Counted from the first letter of the stretch, positions 33,671-41,606 are shown. The stretch: DNA of 64,000 bases from JBCBCP01 sp039817385 (GCA_039817385.1 JBCBVY010000004.1:310001-374000); one strand, 5' to 3'. Notes: generated from the sequence alone by a model not told the origin. A program made the numbers and translations.

Positions 33671-34810
33671 TTAGCTTCCCTGCGCGATGACACGCTGGCC
33701 AACGGTGACCCGCTGCGGGCCATCATCGATCAGCATCGTGCCTTCGGGGAAGCCGCCGCGGACAAACACGGCATCGGTGCGCGCGTGCAGCACCTCAACC
33801 GTTGCGGCGCGCACGATCTCTTCGGGGTCGACGGTCAGCAGCGTCCACTGCCCCCGCACGCCTTCTTTCAGCGCGGTCAACGGCACCCAAATCCCGTCCG
33901 CTGCGACCCGCTCGGTGACCAAAAGGCGCGCGGTCTGGCCAAAGGCGGGCTGCGTGTCCGCGTCGATGCGGAACAGCGCGGTGCGGGTGCGCGTGACAGG
34001 GTCCACATCGGGGCGCAGGGTGACAAGCGTGGCCAGATGGGTCTGGCCCGCGATGTCGATCTGCGCCTCTGCCAGCACGCTGGCGTCAAGGTCGAGCGGC
34101 ACGCCGACGCGGACAAAGGGCGCGCGGTCCTCGACCAGCTCAAGCACCGGCTGGCCTGCGCCCAGCGCCTCACCCCCGTCCACAAGCCGGGTCGTCACCC
34201 GGCCATCGAAGGGCGCGAGCAGTTGCGCCTTGCGCAACCGGATGTCGACATTGGCAAGGCCCGCGTCAATCTCAGCGATGCGCGCCTGCAACTCGTCCCG
34301 CGCGGCGATGGCACCATCCAGCGCCGCCTGCGAGGCAAAGCCGCGATCGTTCAGCTCGCTGTTGCGGGTAACCGTCTGTTCGGCAAAGAGAAGCTGCGCG
34401 GCCAGCGCCGTGCGCGAGGCGCCAAGCTGGCGGCGCTCTGCCTCCAGCAGGGAGGTGTCCTGCGCTGCGACCAGATCACCCGCCATGATCCGGTCGCCCT
34501 CATCGGCGGCAATCTCTGCAAGTTGCCCCGGAAGCTCGAAGGACAGCGTGACGGTCTTTTGCGGCTCCACCTGCCCGATAAAGCTGCGCGCGATGTCATA
34601 TCCCGTCTCGCGGCGGATGGGCGTCGCGGCAACCGGGATCGCGGGGGCGGCATCCGGCGCAGGCGCAGCATTGGCGCGCTGGGTCAGTTCGGAGGCGCCG
34701 AACTGCACGGCGAAGGCTGCTCCGGCGATGACCGCAAGCGTCACCGTAGTACGCAGGATGGCCCGCGCGATGCGGCGTATCAGCGAAGGTTTGTCCGTCT
34801 TGCGTGTCAT
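33671..34810 (-). CDS. RND efflux membrane-fusion protein
   Basis: 379 residues. N-terminal cytoplasmic Arg/Lys-rich start, membrane anchor about residues 20-41, then lipoyl/barrel-sandwich halves, a coiled-coil hairpin (about 115-185 with EAERRQLGASRTALAAQLLFAEQTV) and beta-barrel domains. Works as periplasmic adaptor for the RND permease encoded just after it. Start at MTRKTDKP rather than the longer open frame, because the palindromic operator and the divergent TetR gene lie upstream. Confidence 0.9.
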   Translation of the reverse strand: MTRKTDKPSLIRRIARAILRTTVTLAVIAGAAFAVQFGASELTQRANAAPAPDAAPAIPVAATPIRRETGYDIARSFIGQVEPQKTVTLSFELPGQLAEIAADEGDRIMAGDLVAAQDTSLLEAERRQLGASRTALAAQLLFAEQTVTRNSELNDRGFASQAALDGAIAARDELQARIAEIDAGLANVDIRLRKAQLLAPFDGRVTTRLVDGGEALGAGQPVLELVEDRAPFVRVGVPLDLDASVLAEAQIDIAGQTHLATLVTLRPDVDPVTRTRTALFRIDADTQPAFGQTARLLVTERVAADGIWVPLTALKEGVRGQWTLLTVDPEEIVRAATVEVLHARTDAVFVRGGFPEGTMLIDDGPQRVTVGQRVIAQGS

Positions 34811-34832
34811 GGCGCGGTCCTCTCTGTGGCAA

Positions 34833-34847
34833 GTTAGATCTTCTAAC
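34833..34847. promoter_or_regulatory. TetR operator between RND operon and tetR
   Basis: GTTAGA-tct-TCTAAC is a perfect inverted repeat in the 94-base gap between the divergent membrane-fusion gene and the TetR gene, with another GTTAG half-site at 34853-34857. It lies where a repressor would block both promoters. Confidence 0.72.
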
Positions 34848-34904
34848 ATAAAGTTAGCCGCTCTCACTTTGACATCAAGTACGGGCGCTGTAAGTATTTG
34901 GATC

Positions 34905-35528
34905 ATGGGAGGACGACAAAACGCGGGCACGGCCCCTGCGCTGCGCAAGCGCAGCTATCACCACGGCGATCTGCGCGCGGGGCTAATCGAGGCTGCGCGC
35001 CAGTTGGTGGAGGAAAAGGGGCCTGACGGGTTCTCTATGTCGGACGCCTGCAGGCTGGCGGGTGTGTCGACGGCTGCGCCCTATAAACACTTCAAAGATA
35101 AGACAGAATTGCTGGTCGCGGTGTGTCTTGAGGGCATGACGCGGCTGCGGGATAACATGGACATGGCGCTGGAAGGGCTGGAGCCCGGGGACCGGCGCCG
35201 GGTCCAGAGGCTGGGCCACGAATACGTGCGCTTTGCAATGGCCGAGCACGGGGTCTTCCGGCTCAAATTCGGCGGGTTTACGGACCATCTGGACGATCCC
35301 CGGTTGGAAGAAAGCGGTCAGGCGTGCTTTGGTATCGTACTGCGCGAGGTGGCGCGCTGCATGGGCGAGGCGGAGGTCACCGAAGAGGTGCGGCGGCGCG
35401 GCTTCATGCTGTGGAGCATGGTGCACGGTTTGTCGTTTCTGATGTATGACGAGAAGCTGGCGGCGATGGGCGGCACGCCGGATCTGGATGGGCTGCTGGA
35501 CGAGCTGGGGGAGCGGGTGCTGGGCTGA
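34905..35528 (+). CDS. TetR-family regulator of the RND pump
   Basis: 207 residues. N-terminal helix-turn-helix (about 15-62) with FSMSDACRLAGVSTAAPYKHFKDKTELL, the normal TetR recognition-helix pattern; C-terminal ligand-binding part of the TetR_C/WHG type with LWSMVHGLSFLMYD. Start at MGGRQNAGT, after the operator. It is divergent from the RND pair, so it probably represses the pump and itself until a ligand binds. Confidence 0.88.
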   Translation: MGGRQNAGTAPALRKRSYHHGDLRAGLIEAARQLVEEKGPDGFSMSDACRLAGVSTAAPYKHFKDKTELLVAVCLEGMTRLRDNMDMALEGLEPGDRRRVQRLGHEYVRFAMAEHGVFRLKFGGFTDHLDDPRLEESGQACFGIVLREVARCMGEAEVTEEVRRRGFMLWSMVHGLSFLMYDEKLAAMGGTPDLDGLLDELGERVLG

Positions 35529-35962
35529 GTGTACGCTTTGTACATTTCTCGAGACCCGGATGTCACGTTTTGTGCAGAATTTCGGGGCGCGCAGATCTGG
35601 GCGGGATGGTCCGTTTGGTGCTCTGGTGCACCGCGTGCGTTGGATGGGCGCGCTGGATTGGGGAGCGTCTGTGCGGGCCCGAAACCGGTGTCAAAGCGGC
35701 CCGTGCCCCGTCCTTGACGAGCGGGCTAAAACGTGACGCAACTCACGTCGTTTTGCCCCTGTGTTTTGGCACAGGATGTTTCTAAGTCGGTAGGTGGGCC
35801 GCGGGCCGTGACAGAAACCACCGTTTTTGACCTCCCAAAGCACTGCATGTGAACACCCGGTCGATGTGAAGCGACGAAAGCGATAGCTCAGAAGTGTCAT
35901 AAAAGCGTATCATTTCGCACGTATGCGCTTTTGAACTCAACTTATCACAATGGTTCGTATCT
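35529..35962. other. intergenic region and left edge of AT-rich insert
   Basis: 434 bases with no convincing gene. The first 200 bases have ordinary high GC. From about 35745 the composition becomes AT-richer and stays so to about 37190. Small inverted repeats occur: AAAACG...CGTTTT around 35731-35754 and CTGTG...CACAG around 35760-35776. The latter may mark an insertion boundary or a terminator, but nothing decisive such as a direct repeat was found. Confidence 0.45.
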
Positions 35963-36592
35963 ATGCCTTTGGTTGCACGACACGGTTTTGTAAACCTCCC
36001 CGCACTTTTGGACCGCGCTCACGCCGCTCCCAACCCTCGTGGTTTAGCGGAATTACTTGAGTCATCCTCTATAAAAGGGCCGGACCTTCGAACAATTCAA
36101 GCAGTGATGTACAATCACAAGCCCATCAAAGTTGAAGCTGCGCGTGATGTTATATTAGCCATTCAGGAAACGATGCGCTTGAATGGCGATTTAGAAGAAA
36201 AAGAGAGATTAGACTTTTCAACCCAAATATTTGAATGTAATTCGTACATCCCAGAACTCGGCAACTATCTTTCCGAAAAGAACCGGCAAGCTGGAGATTC
36301 TGATTCCGATCCGTTTGGGGAGCTCGCAAGCTTCGTCGAATGTGACAGGCAAGTTATATCGACAATGGCTTCCGGGAAGTATGTCTTAGTACCAAGAAGG
36401 TTCGCGGACCGGGTGGCGCACCACGCGACAGCTGTGCTCGAACTGTCGCAACCTTTAGATATCAGAACTTGTGAGGCAAACGAGTTGAACCTTCGGCCAA
36501 TCGGAAACGACTCTGACAAAGAGCCAACAAAGGGAAAATCTAGCGGTCAAGTTAGAGGGCTTTTGATCGAATCTCTGCGCCAAATTTGGTGA
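35963..36592 (+). CDS. hypothetical protein with duplicated helix-turn-helix-like module
   Basis: 209 residues, AT-rich coding sequence unlike its neighbours. Two segments resemble each other: about 28-67 (LAELL...TIQAVMYNHKPIKVEAARDVI) and about 120-158 (ELASFV...QVISTMASGKYVLVPRRFADRV). Each has the spacing of a Cro/XRE-like or other small helix-turn-helix unit. They are joined by a charged linker with polar/acidic runs (GDSDSDPFG). No known family recognised; a DNA-binding role is only inferred. Confidence 0.6.
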   Translation: MPLVARHGFVNLPALLDRAHAAPNPRGLAELLESSSIKGPDLRTIQAVMYNHKPIKVEAARDVILAIQETMRLNGDLEEKERLDFSTQIFECNSYIPELGNYLSEKNRQAGDSDSDPFGELASFVECDRQVISTMASGKYVLVPRRFADRVAHHATAVLELSQPLDIRTCEANELNLRPIGNDSDKEPTKGKSSGQVRGLLIESLRQIW

Positions 36593-36768
36593 ACATCGAC
36601 CTTTCATTTCGAACTCTCGCTCTTCAGTGCAGAAAATTTCGCATCTTTGTGAACTGTAGCGCATCAGCTCACGGTTTGTCGTATTGTTCGACATGTCACG
36701 CTAAGTCTCTCGTTAGATACCAGATTCTAGTCCAGTCTCCGATGTGAGATGCTGCCTCCATCAAGAAT

Positions 36769-36773
36769 GGAGG
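36769..36773 (+). promoter_or_regulatory. Shine-Dalgarno site deciding the start of the small membrane gene
   Basis: GGAGG ends 5 bases before ATG 36779. This spacing favours MHFEYLAI as the true start over the in-frame ATG at 36749, which has no such site. Confidence 0.7.
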
Positions 36774-36778
36774 TTGAA

Positions 36779-36949
36779 ATGCACTTCGAATATCTGGCGA
36801 TCAGCGTAGCTTACGCCATTATGGCATGGGTAGCGATGCAAAAATTCTTCGGTAGCGATGTCGGCATATTTGAATTTGTAATGGTGACGTCTTTCCTCAG
36901 CCTGTCTGTTTGCTACTTTTTGGTTTGGCTGGGAAAGGCTGCACATTGA
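36779..36949 (+). CDS. small two-helix membrane protein
   Basis: 56 residues, two hydrophobic segments (about 4-20 and 31-50: LAISVAYAIMAWVAMQKF and FVMVTSFLSLSVCYFLVW) linked by a short GSDVGIFE turn. It shares the AT-rich composition of the 209-residue gene before it. A good ribosome-binding site supports it as real. Short double-span proteins occur as toxins or subunit stabilisers, but there is no evidence for either role here. Confidence 0.6.
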   Translation: MHFEYLAISVAYAIMAWVAMQKFFGSDVGIFEFVMVTSFLSLSVCYFLVWLGKAAH

Positions 36950-37223
36950 TTTGCTGTCGAAGTCGAATGTTGAACTCGACCTTGTAGAAGCGCTTGATCA
37001 GTACATCTGATGAAAACCGAGAGACTATATCTCTACATAAAATGGATTGTAAGTCACTCTTGTCGACCTAAGCGGGCAACCCTCTTTTCGGCTATGCTTT
37101 GTTGCTTCTATGTTCTGCCCAAGATTTGTGGCCACGAAGAAGAATGACCGTTTTTGTCCTTCTCAAAAGTGCCCAAACTTTAGGCACTCAGACGCAGACG
37201 GTTTACCCCAGAATCCCTGCCCC

Positions 37224-38828
37224 TTACGGCCTGTCCGCAAAGGGCTTTCCGAAGACCTCTTCGAAGTCATCCTCGCCCCACACCCCAATCAGAACACCCG
37301 GCGGCTCGCGGCCCGTCATGGCCTCTATGCGCCCGGGCGGCAGGGTGATGCGGGTGTGGTGGCGGCGGGACCATTTGTGGATGGCGGCCTCTAGCTCGGC
37401 TCGGATGTCCTCGTAGGCGGGGTCGGCGCCGAGGTCGGTGAGTTCTTGCGGGTCGGCCTTTAGGTCGAAGAGCATAGGGCGGAAGCCCTCGCACATCACG
37501 TATTTCCAGCGGTCAGAGACGGCCATGATGAGGCGGGCGTCTTCCTGGGGCACGCCCAGGATCTGGCGGGCTTCGCGGGTGGCGTAGTCATATTCGCTGA
37601 TCGCCACCTTGCGCCACGGCGCGTCCTCTCCGTGCAGGAGGGGCGTGAGGTCGCGCCCCTCATAGATGTGCGGCAGGGCGGGTCCGCCGAAGAAGTGCTG
37701 GAAGGTGGGGGCGAGGTCGATGGCTTCGACCAGTGCGTCAGAGACCGTGCCGCGCGTGCTGTCCGCCTCCGCCCGCGGGTCATAGACGATGAGGGGGACG
37801 CGCACGGATTGATCGTGGAACAGGTCTTTCTCCCCCATCCAGTGATCGCCGAGGTAGTCGCCGTGATCGGAGGTGAAGGCGATCATCGTGGCCTCCATCA
37901 GGCCGCGGTCTTCCATCCATGCAAAGAGGCGGCCCAGATGGTCGTCGATCTGTTTGATGAGGCCCATGTAGGCGGGGATGATGGCTTCGCGGACCTCGGG
38001 GCGGGAGATCACGCGGCAGATGCGGCTGTCCTGATAGGCTTTGAAGACGGGGTGGTCGGTTTCGCGCTCCGCCGCGGTTCGGATCGGCGTCGGCACGTCC
38101 GACGGTCCGTACATGGTGGCGTAGGGTTCGGACACGATATAGGGCCAGTGGGGTTTGATGAAGGACAGGTGGCACAGCCACGGGCCGTCGGCCTGCCCCA
38201 TGAAATCCATCGCGCGGCCCGTCATGTAGGCGGTTTCCGAATGCGCGTCCGGGATGCGCGCGGCCTTGTCGGAGTGCTTTAGCAGCCAGCCGTTCAACAG
38301 TGCGCCCGCCTCATCCGCGCCCGAGTTGGCCCAATCCTCCCACGGGTTGTGCGCGTCGAACCCGTGGCGGCGCAGGTAGGCGTCATACGCCGGGTCCGGG
38401 TCATAGGGGCCTTCGGGGTGCATCCCGTCATCCCGCTCGAACGGCTCGAACCCGCATTCGGCCATCGTCACGCCGATAGGACTGTCCGGGTCAATGCCGA
38501 GCCATTCCATGCCCGCAGCATCCGGCACCATATGGGTCTTGCCCACGATGGCCGGGCGCACGCCGAGGCGGCGCAGATGGTCGCCCAGCGTCGGCTCCCC
38601 CACGCGCAGGGGAATGCCGTTCCAGGTGGACCCGTGCGAGCGGCAGTAGCGCCCGGTATAGCTCGACATGCGGGAGGGGCCGCAGAACGGGCTTTGCACA
38701 TAGGCGCGGTCGAACCGGACGCCTTTGGCGGCGAGCGCGTCGATATGGGGCGTGTGCAGGGTCGGGTGCCCCGCGCAGCTGAGGTAGTCCCAGCGCAGCT
38801 GGTCGCACATGATCCATAGAACGTTCAT
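37224..38828 (-). CDS. sulfatase-family hydrolase
   Basis: 534 residues, alkaline-phosphatase-superfamily sulfatase. The formylglycine motif C-x-P-S-R-x4-TG is at residues 49-59 (C49, R53), the early metal Asp lies in IMCDQLRWD (D9), and SDHGDYLGDHWMGEK carries the second metal-binding Asp/His. No signal peptide is apparent, so it is probably cytoplasmic; arylsulfatase, choline-sulfatase-like or phosphonate monoester hydrolase are all possible. No maturation enzyme lies next to it. Divergent from the iron block. Confidence 0.9.
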   Translation of the reverse strand: MNVLWIMCDQLRWDYLSCAGHPTLHTPHIDALAAKGVRFDRAYVQSPFCGPSRMSSYTGRYCRSHGSTWNGIPLRVGEPTLGDHLRRLGVRPAIVGKTHMVPDAAGMEWLGIDPDSPIGVTMAECGFEPFERDDGMHPEGPYDPDPAYDAYLRRHGFDAHNPWEDWANSGADEAGALLNGWLLKHSDKAARIPDAHSETAYMTGRAMDFMGQADGPWLCHLSFIKPHWPYIVSEPYATMYGPSDVPTPIRTAAERETDHPVFKAYQDSRICRVISRPEVREAIIPAYMGLIKQIDDHLGRLFAWMEDRGLMEATMIAFTSDHGDYLGDHWMGEKDLFHDQSVRVPLIVYDPRAEADSTRGTVSDALVEAIDLAPTFQHFFGGPALPHIYEGRDLTPLLHGEDAPWRKVAISEYDYATREARQILGVPQEDARLIMAVSDRWKYVMCEGFRPMLFDLKADPQELTDLGADPAYEDIRAELEAAIHKWSRRHHTRITLPPGRIEAMTGREPPGVLIGVWGEDDFEEVFGKPFADRP

Positions 38829-38901
38829 TTTCGGCCCTCCCCCGGTGCTGCATCCTTTCGTGCGGGGCGACCTGGGTCAATTGCCGCAGGGGCGGCCTGA
38901 A

Positions 38902-38918
38902 TTTAGAACATTTCTAAT
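38902..38918. promoter_or_regulatory. Irr/ICE-type iron box upstream of iron-binding protein
   Basis: TTTAGAA-cat-TTCTAAT is an imperfect 7-3-7 inverted repeat like the iron control element bound by Irr in rhizobia and Rhodobacterales (TTTAGAA-nnn-TTCTAAA). It lies about 90 bases ahead of the iron-binding-protein gene and also upstream of the divergent sulfatase. Confidence 0.72.
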
Positions 38919-39005
38919 CTTGAGTAATTTAGTCAGAAAGACTTGCAACCAGCGCGCATCTCTGTAATTGACAAAAAAAGTCAGATTACCGAAGGGAGCA
39001 CCCCA

Positions 39006-40022
39006 ATGACCACCAAGACCTCGATCCTCGCCCTGCTTGCGGCCACGTTTGCCACCGGCGCCCTCGCCGAGGGTGAGCTGAACCTTTATTCCTCGCGTCA
39101 CTACGACACTGATGAGCGTCTGTATTCCGACTTCACCGAGCTGACTGGCATCACCATCAACCGGATCGAAGGCAAGGCGGACGAGCTGATCACCCGGATG
39201 CAGGCCGAGGGCGAGAACTCCCCCGCGGACATCCTGCTGACGGTCGACACCTCGCGGCTTGAGCGCGCGAAAGCGGCGGGCGTGCTGCAGGCGATCGACA
39301 GCGACGTGCTGGAGGCGCGCATCCCTGCCAACCTGCAGGACGCGGGCAACATGTGGTTTGGCTTTAGCCAGCGCGCGCGGATCATCTTCTACGCCAAGGA
39401 CCGGGTCGAAAACCCGCCGACGACCTATGTCGCCCTCGCCGATCCGGCCTATGAGGGCATGGTCTGCCACCGCTCTTCCTCTAACGTCTATTCCCAGACG
39501 CTGCTGAGCGCGGTGATCGAGAACCACGGCGCAGAGGCGGCGAAGGACTGGGCGCAGGGCGTGGTGAACAACTTTGCGCGCGATCCGCAGGGCGGCGACA
39601 CCGACCAGCTGCGCGGCCTCGTGTCGGGCGAGTGCAGCATCTCGATCTCCAACACCTATTACTTCGCGCGCGCGATCCGCAAAGAGGTCTCCGGCCTGCC
39701 CGCAGACGCACGTGCCAATATCGGCTGGGTGTTCCCGGCGCAGAACGGGGAAGGCGCGCACATGAACCTGTCGGGTGGCGGTGTTGCGGCGCACGCACCG
39801 AACCGCGAGAACGCGGTGAAGTTCCTCGAATACCTCGCCTCTGATCAAGCGCAGGCGTATTTCAGCGCGGGCAATGACGAATACCCCGCCGTGCCTGGCG
39901 TCGCGATCAGCCCGTCGGTGGCCGAGCTTGGCCTCTTCCGCCCCGACGCGGTGGACCTGAGCAAGGTGGCGCAGAACGTGCCCGCAGCGCAGGAAATCTT
40001 CAACCAGGTGGGCTGGGAATGA
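39006..40022 (+). CDS. periplasmic Fe(III)-binding protein (FbpA/FutA/AfuA family)
   Basis: 338 residues with a signal peptide (MTTKTSILALLAATFATGALA). Binds ferric iron for an ABC importer. The tandem tyrosines YY in SNTYYFARA (near residue 219) and the two-lobe extracellular binding-protein layout (LNLYSSRHYDTDE at the start) are the family hallmarks. The permease and ATPase genes are not in this window, so this is an orphan binding protein. The Irr-type box upstream predicts iron control; a terminator follows. Confidence 0.9.
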   Translation: MTTKTSILALLAATFATGALAEGELNLYSSRHYDTDERLYSDFTELTGITINRIEGKADELITRMQAEGENSPADILLTVDTSRLERAKAAGVLQAIDSDVLEARIPANLQDAGNMWFGFSQRARIIFYAKDRVENPPTTYVALADPAYEGMVCHRSSSNVYSQTLLSAVIENHGAEAAKDWAQGVVNNFARDPQGGDTDQLRGLVSGECSISISNTYYFARAIRKEVSGLPADARANIGWVFPAQNGEGAHMNLSGGGVAAHAPNRENAVKFLEYLASDQAQAYFSAGNDEYPAVPGVAISPSVAELGLFRPDAVDLSKVAQNVPAAQEIFNQVGWE

Positions 40023-40033
40023 GCTTCCAGTCA

Positions 40034-40058
40034 GGGCGCCCGTCCGGGGCGCCCTTTT
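40034..40058 (+). terminator. rho-independent terminator after the iron-binding-protein gene
   Basis: GGGCGCCC (40034-40041) and GGGCGCCC (40047-40054) form a perfect eight-pair stem around GTCCG, followed by TTTT (40055-40058). It lies in the 56-base gap before hemP, so hemP would be made by read-through or at a lower level. Confidence 0.85.
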
Positions 40059-40078
40059 CCCTTCCCCGGAGACATGAC

Positions 40079-40222
40079 GTGAGCCTAGAGGACGCCCCCC
40101 TGCCCCCCGTCTATGATGCGCGCGATCTGATCGGCGTGGACGGTCAGGCGTGGATCATTCTGGACGGGGTGCGGTATGTGTTAAGGATCACGCGGGCGGG
40201 CAAGCTGATCCTGACGAAATAG
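40079..40222 (+). CDS. hemP: HemP hemin-uptake protein
   Basis: 47 residues. The C-terminal stretch YVLRITRAGKLILTK is the HemP signature (typically RYRLRxTRxGKLILTK). HemP is a small protein encoded with heme uptake genes; in some bacteria it also acts in regulating them. I chose the GTG start at 40079, which has a GGAGA site before it; an alternative ATG at 40019 would put the terminator inside the gene. It belongs to the iron block. Confidence 0.85.
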   Translation: MSLEDAPLPPVYDARDLIGVDGQAWIILDGVRYVLRITRAGKLILTK

Positions 40223-40262
40223 GCCCCGCCCCGGCGGGCCACACAAAAGAGAAAGGAAGACG

Positions 40263-40520
40263 ATGGCCAAAACACCCTCTCCCTGTATCGACGTGTGCAA
40301 GTTCAAGCGCGAAGGCCACTGCATCGGCTGTTCGATGACGAAAGCGCAGAAATCGCTGTTCAAACAGCTGAAGAAAAACAAGCACCGCGACGCCTTTGTC
40401 GAGATGCTTGTCGGGCAGCAATCGCAGCTGGGCCGGTACTCGCACTGGACCGCGCAATACTTGCGCAAGTGCATGAAAAAGAAGGTCAAGCCGGTCGCGG
40501 CGGTGCGCGACGCGGCCTAA
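40263..40520 (+). CDS. DUF1289 family Cys-rich protein
   Basis: 85 residues. Cysteine pattern PCIDVCKF...GHCIGCSM matches DUF1289, which often binds iron-sulfur or other metals, though its function is unknown. Basic C-terminus with KKKVKPVAAVR. An AAAGGAAGA ribosome-binding site precedes the ATG; the gene starts 40 bases after hemP and is probably co-transcribed. Confidence 0.85.
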   Translation: MAKTPSPCIDVCKFKREGHCIGCSMTKAQKSLFKQLKKNKHRDAFVEMLVGQQSQLGRYSHWTAQYLRKCMKKKVKPVAAVRDAA

Positions 40521-40532
40521 GCCCGGCCCGGC

Positions 40533-41003
40533 TCAGGTGAGGTGCGCGCGCAGCATCCACGCGAATTTCTCGTGCGTCTGGCCCCGCGCAATGGCAAGAT
40601 CCTCGGTCAACGTGTCGCCGTGATCTGCCGCCAGCGCGCCTGTCTGCGCGAGCGTCGCAGCAAGCGTTTCCTGCGCCTCTTTCATCTTCGCGATCATCTC
40701 CTGATCGGAGGCGTGCCCGTCATGCTCGGTCACTTTTGACCGCTGGATCATCCCGGCCAGCGTGCCTTCCGCGTGACCGTCCAGCGCCTTGACGCGCTCG
40801 GCAAGATCGTCTTGCCCCTGGAAGTGATCTTCGTAGATTTCCTGGAACAGCGCGTGCAGCGGGCCAAAGGCCATCCCGGTCACGTTCCAGTGGAAATTCT
40901 GCGCCAGCATCGTTGTTACGGCGGTTTCCGCGACGGATTGGTTCAGCGCCTCAACAATGGCGGCGCGGCTGTCGGTCGCGAGGGCGGCGGCGGTTTGTGT
41001 CAT
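40533..41003 (-). CDS. dps: Dps-family ferritin-like DNA-protecting protein
   Basis: 156 residues. Dodecameric iron-storage/peroxide-protecting protein. The ferroxidase ligands are recognisable: HWNVTG (His), LHALFQEIYEDHFQGQDDLAERV (His, Asp/Glu). N-terminus starts MTQTAAALATDSRAA; the longer open frame is upstream DNA. Convergent to DUF1289 by 12 bases. The Irr-type box at 41095-41111 is 90 bases upstream, predicting iron control. Confidence 0.92.
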   Translation of the reverse strand: MTQTAAALATDSRAAIVEALNQSVAETAVTTMLAQNFHWNVTGMAFGPLHALFQEIYEDHFQGQDDLAERVKALDGHAEGTLAGMIQRSKVTEHDGHASDQEMIAKMKEAQETLAATLAQTGALAADHGDTLTEDLAIARGQTHEKFAWMLRAHLT

Positions 41004-41094
41004 TGCAATACTCCTTGAATGCGATTGCGCTGGCTGGCGGCACGCTTGCTTGCCCGGTGATACATAACCGGAGGCAAGGCGAGGGCAAGGGTAT

Positions 41095-41111
41095 TTTAGA
41101 ATTATTCTAAT
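41095..41111. promoter_or_regulatory. Irr/ICE-type iron box upstream of dps
   Basis: TTTAGAA-tta-TTCTAAT, the same 7-3-7 inverted repeat as at 38902. It is 92 bases before the dps start on the minus strand and overlaps the stop codon of the neighbouring 133-residue gene. Confidence 0.75.
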
Positions 41112-41508
41112 ATAGGTCGGCAACCCGCCCGATCAGAAACCGCAAGCTGCGCTGATAGGCCGGGGCCACGCGCCGCATCAAAAGAAAAGCAAGGCTGGAG
41201 GCATCGCCCCGTCGGTGCGCACCGAACAGCGCGGCAAGCCACGCCTCGTCAAAGCTGCGCTCGGCAGCGCCGGGTGCGTAAAAACGAGGGAATGTGCCAA
41301 GCGCCTCTGGCAGGACCCGCACGAGGGCCTCGGCATAGGGTTCAGATCGAAGGGCCGGTGCGGCCTGCAAGGCGGCGCAGAGGGGCAGCAACTCCACCCG
41401 CGCCAGGGCACGGCAGGCCACCGCTGCGCCGCGCACCGCCTCGATACGGCACGAGGCGCCGGGGACATCGCCGGCAAGTGGCAAAGAGGTGAGGCGTGGC
41501 GCGAGCAT
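41107..41508 (-). CDS. hypothetical protein, 133 aa
   Basis: Arg/Ala/Leu-rich soluble protein with the look of a small helical domain (ALARVELLPLCAALQAAPALRSEP near residues 34-58; FLLMRRVAPAYQRSLRFLIGRVADLY at the end). No family recognised. Its stop codon lies inside the Irr-type box that precedes dps, so transcription of this gene reads straight into dps regulation. Divergent from the TetR gene. Confidence 0.6.
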   Translation of the reverse strand: MLAPRLTSLPLAGDVPGASCRIEAVRGAAVACRALARVELLPLCAALQAAPALRSEPYAEALVRVLPEALGTFPRFYAPGAAERSFDEAWLAALFGAHRRGDASSLAFLLMRRVAPAYQRSLRFLIGRVADLY

Positions 41509-41588
41509 GTGTGGTCCCGAGGCTTTTCCTGAGTGAAACTATAAACAATAGCCGCCCCAATCAAGGGTGCGACCTGCGACAACTGCGT

Positions 41589-41606
41589 TGACTGATCGAT
41601 CAGTCA
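41589..41606. promoter_or_regulatory. 18-bp perfect palindrome upstream of tetR
   Basis: TGACTGATCGATCAGTCA is a perfect palindrome, 17 bases before the ATG of the TetR gene, of the kind TetR-family repressors bind. It probably gives autoregulation and perhaps also control of the divergent 133-residue gene. Confidence 0.75.

Noticed and set aside
37099..37416. + strand open frame of 105 codons before the sulfatase end
   Set aside because: It lacks a clear ribosome-binding site, its translation looks random and Ser/Arg-rich, and it overlaps the sulfatase end on the other strand.
40019..40078. ATG start for HemP overlapping the previous stop
   Set aside because: It would place a perfect terminator inside the gene and add 20 residues not seen in HemP; the GTG at 40079 has a good ribosome-binding site.
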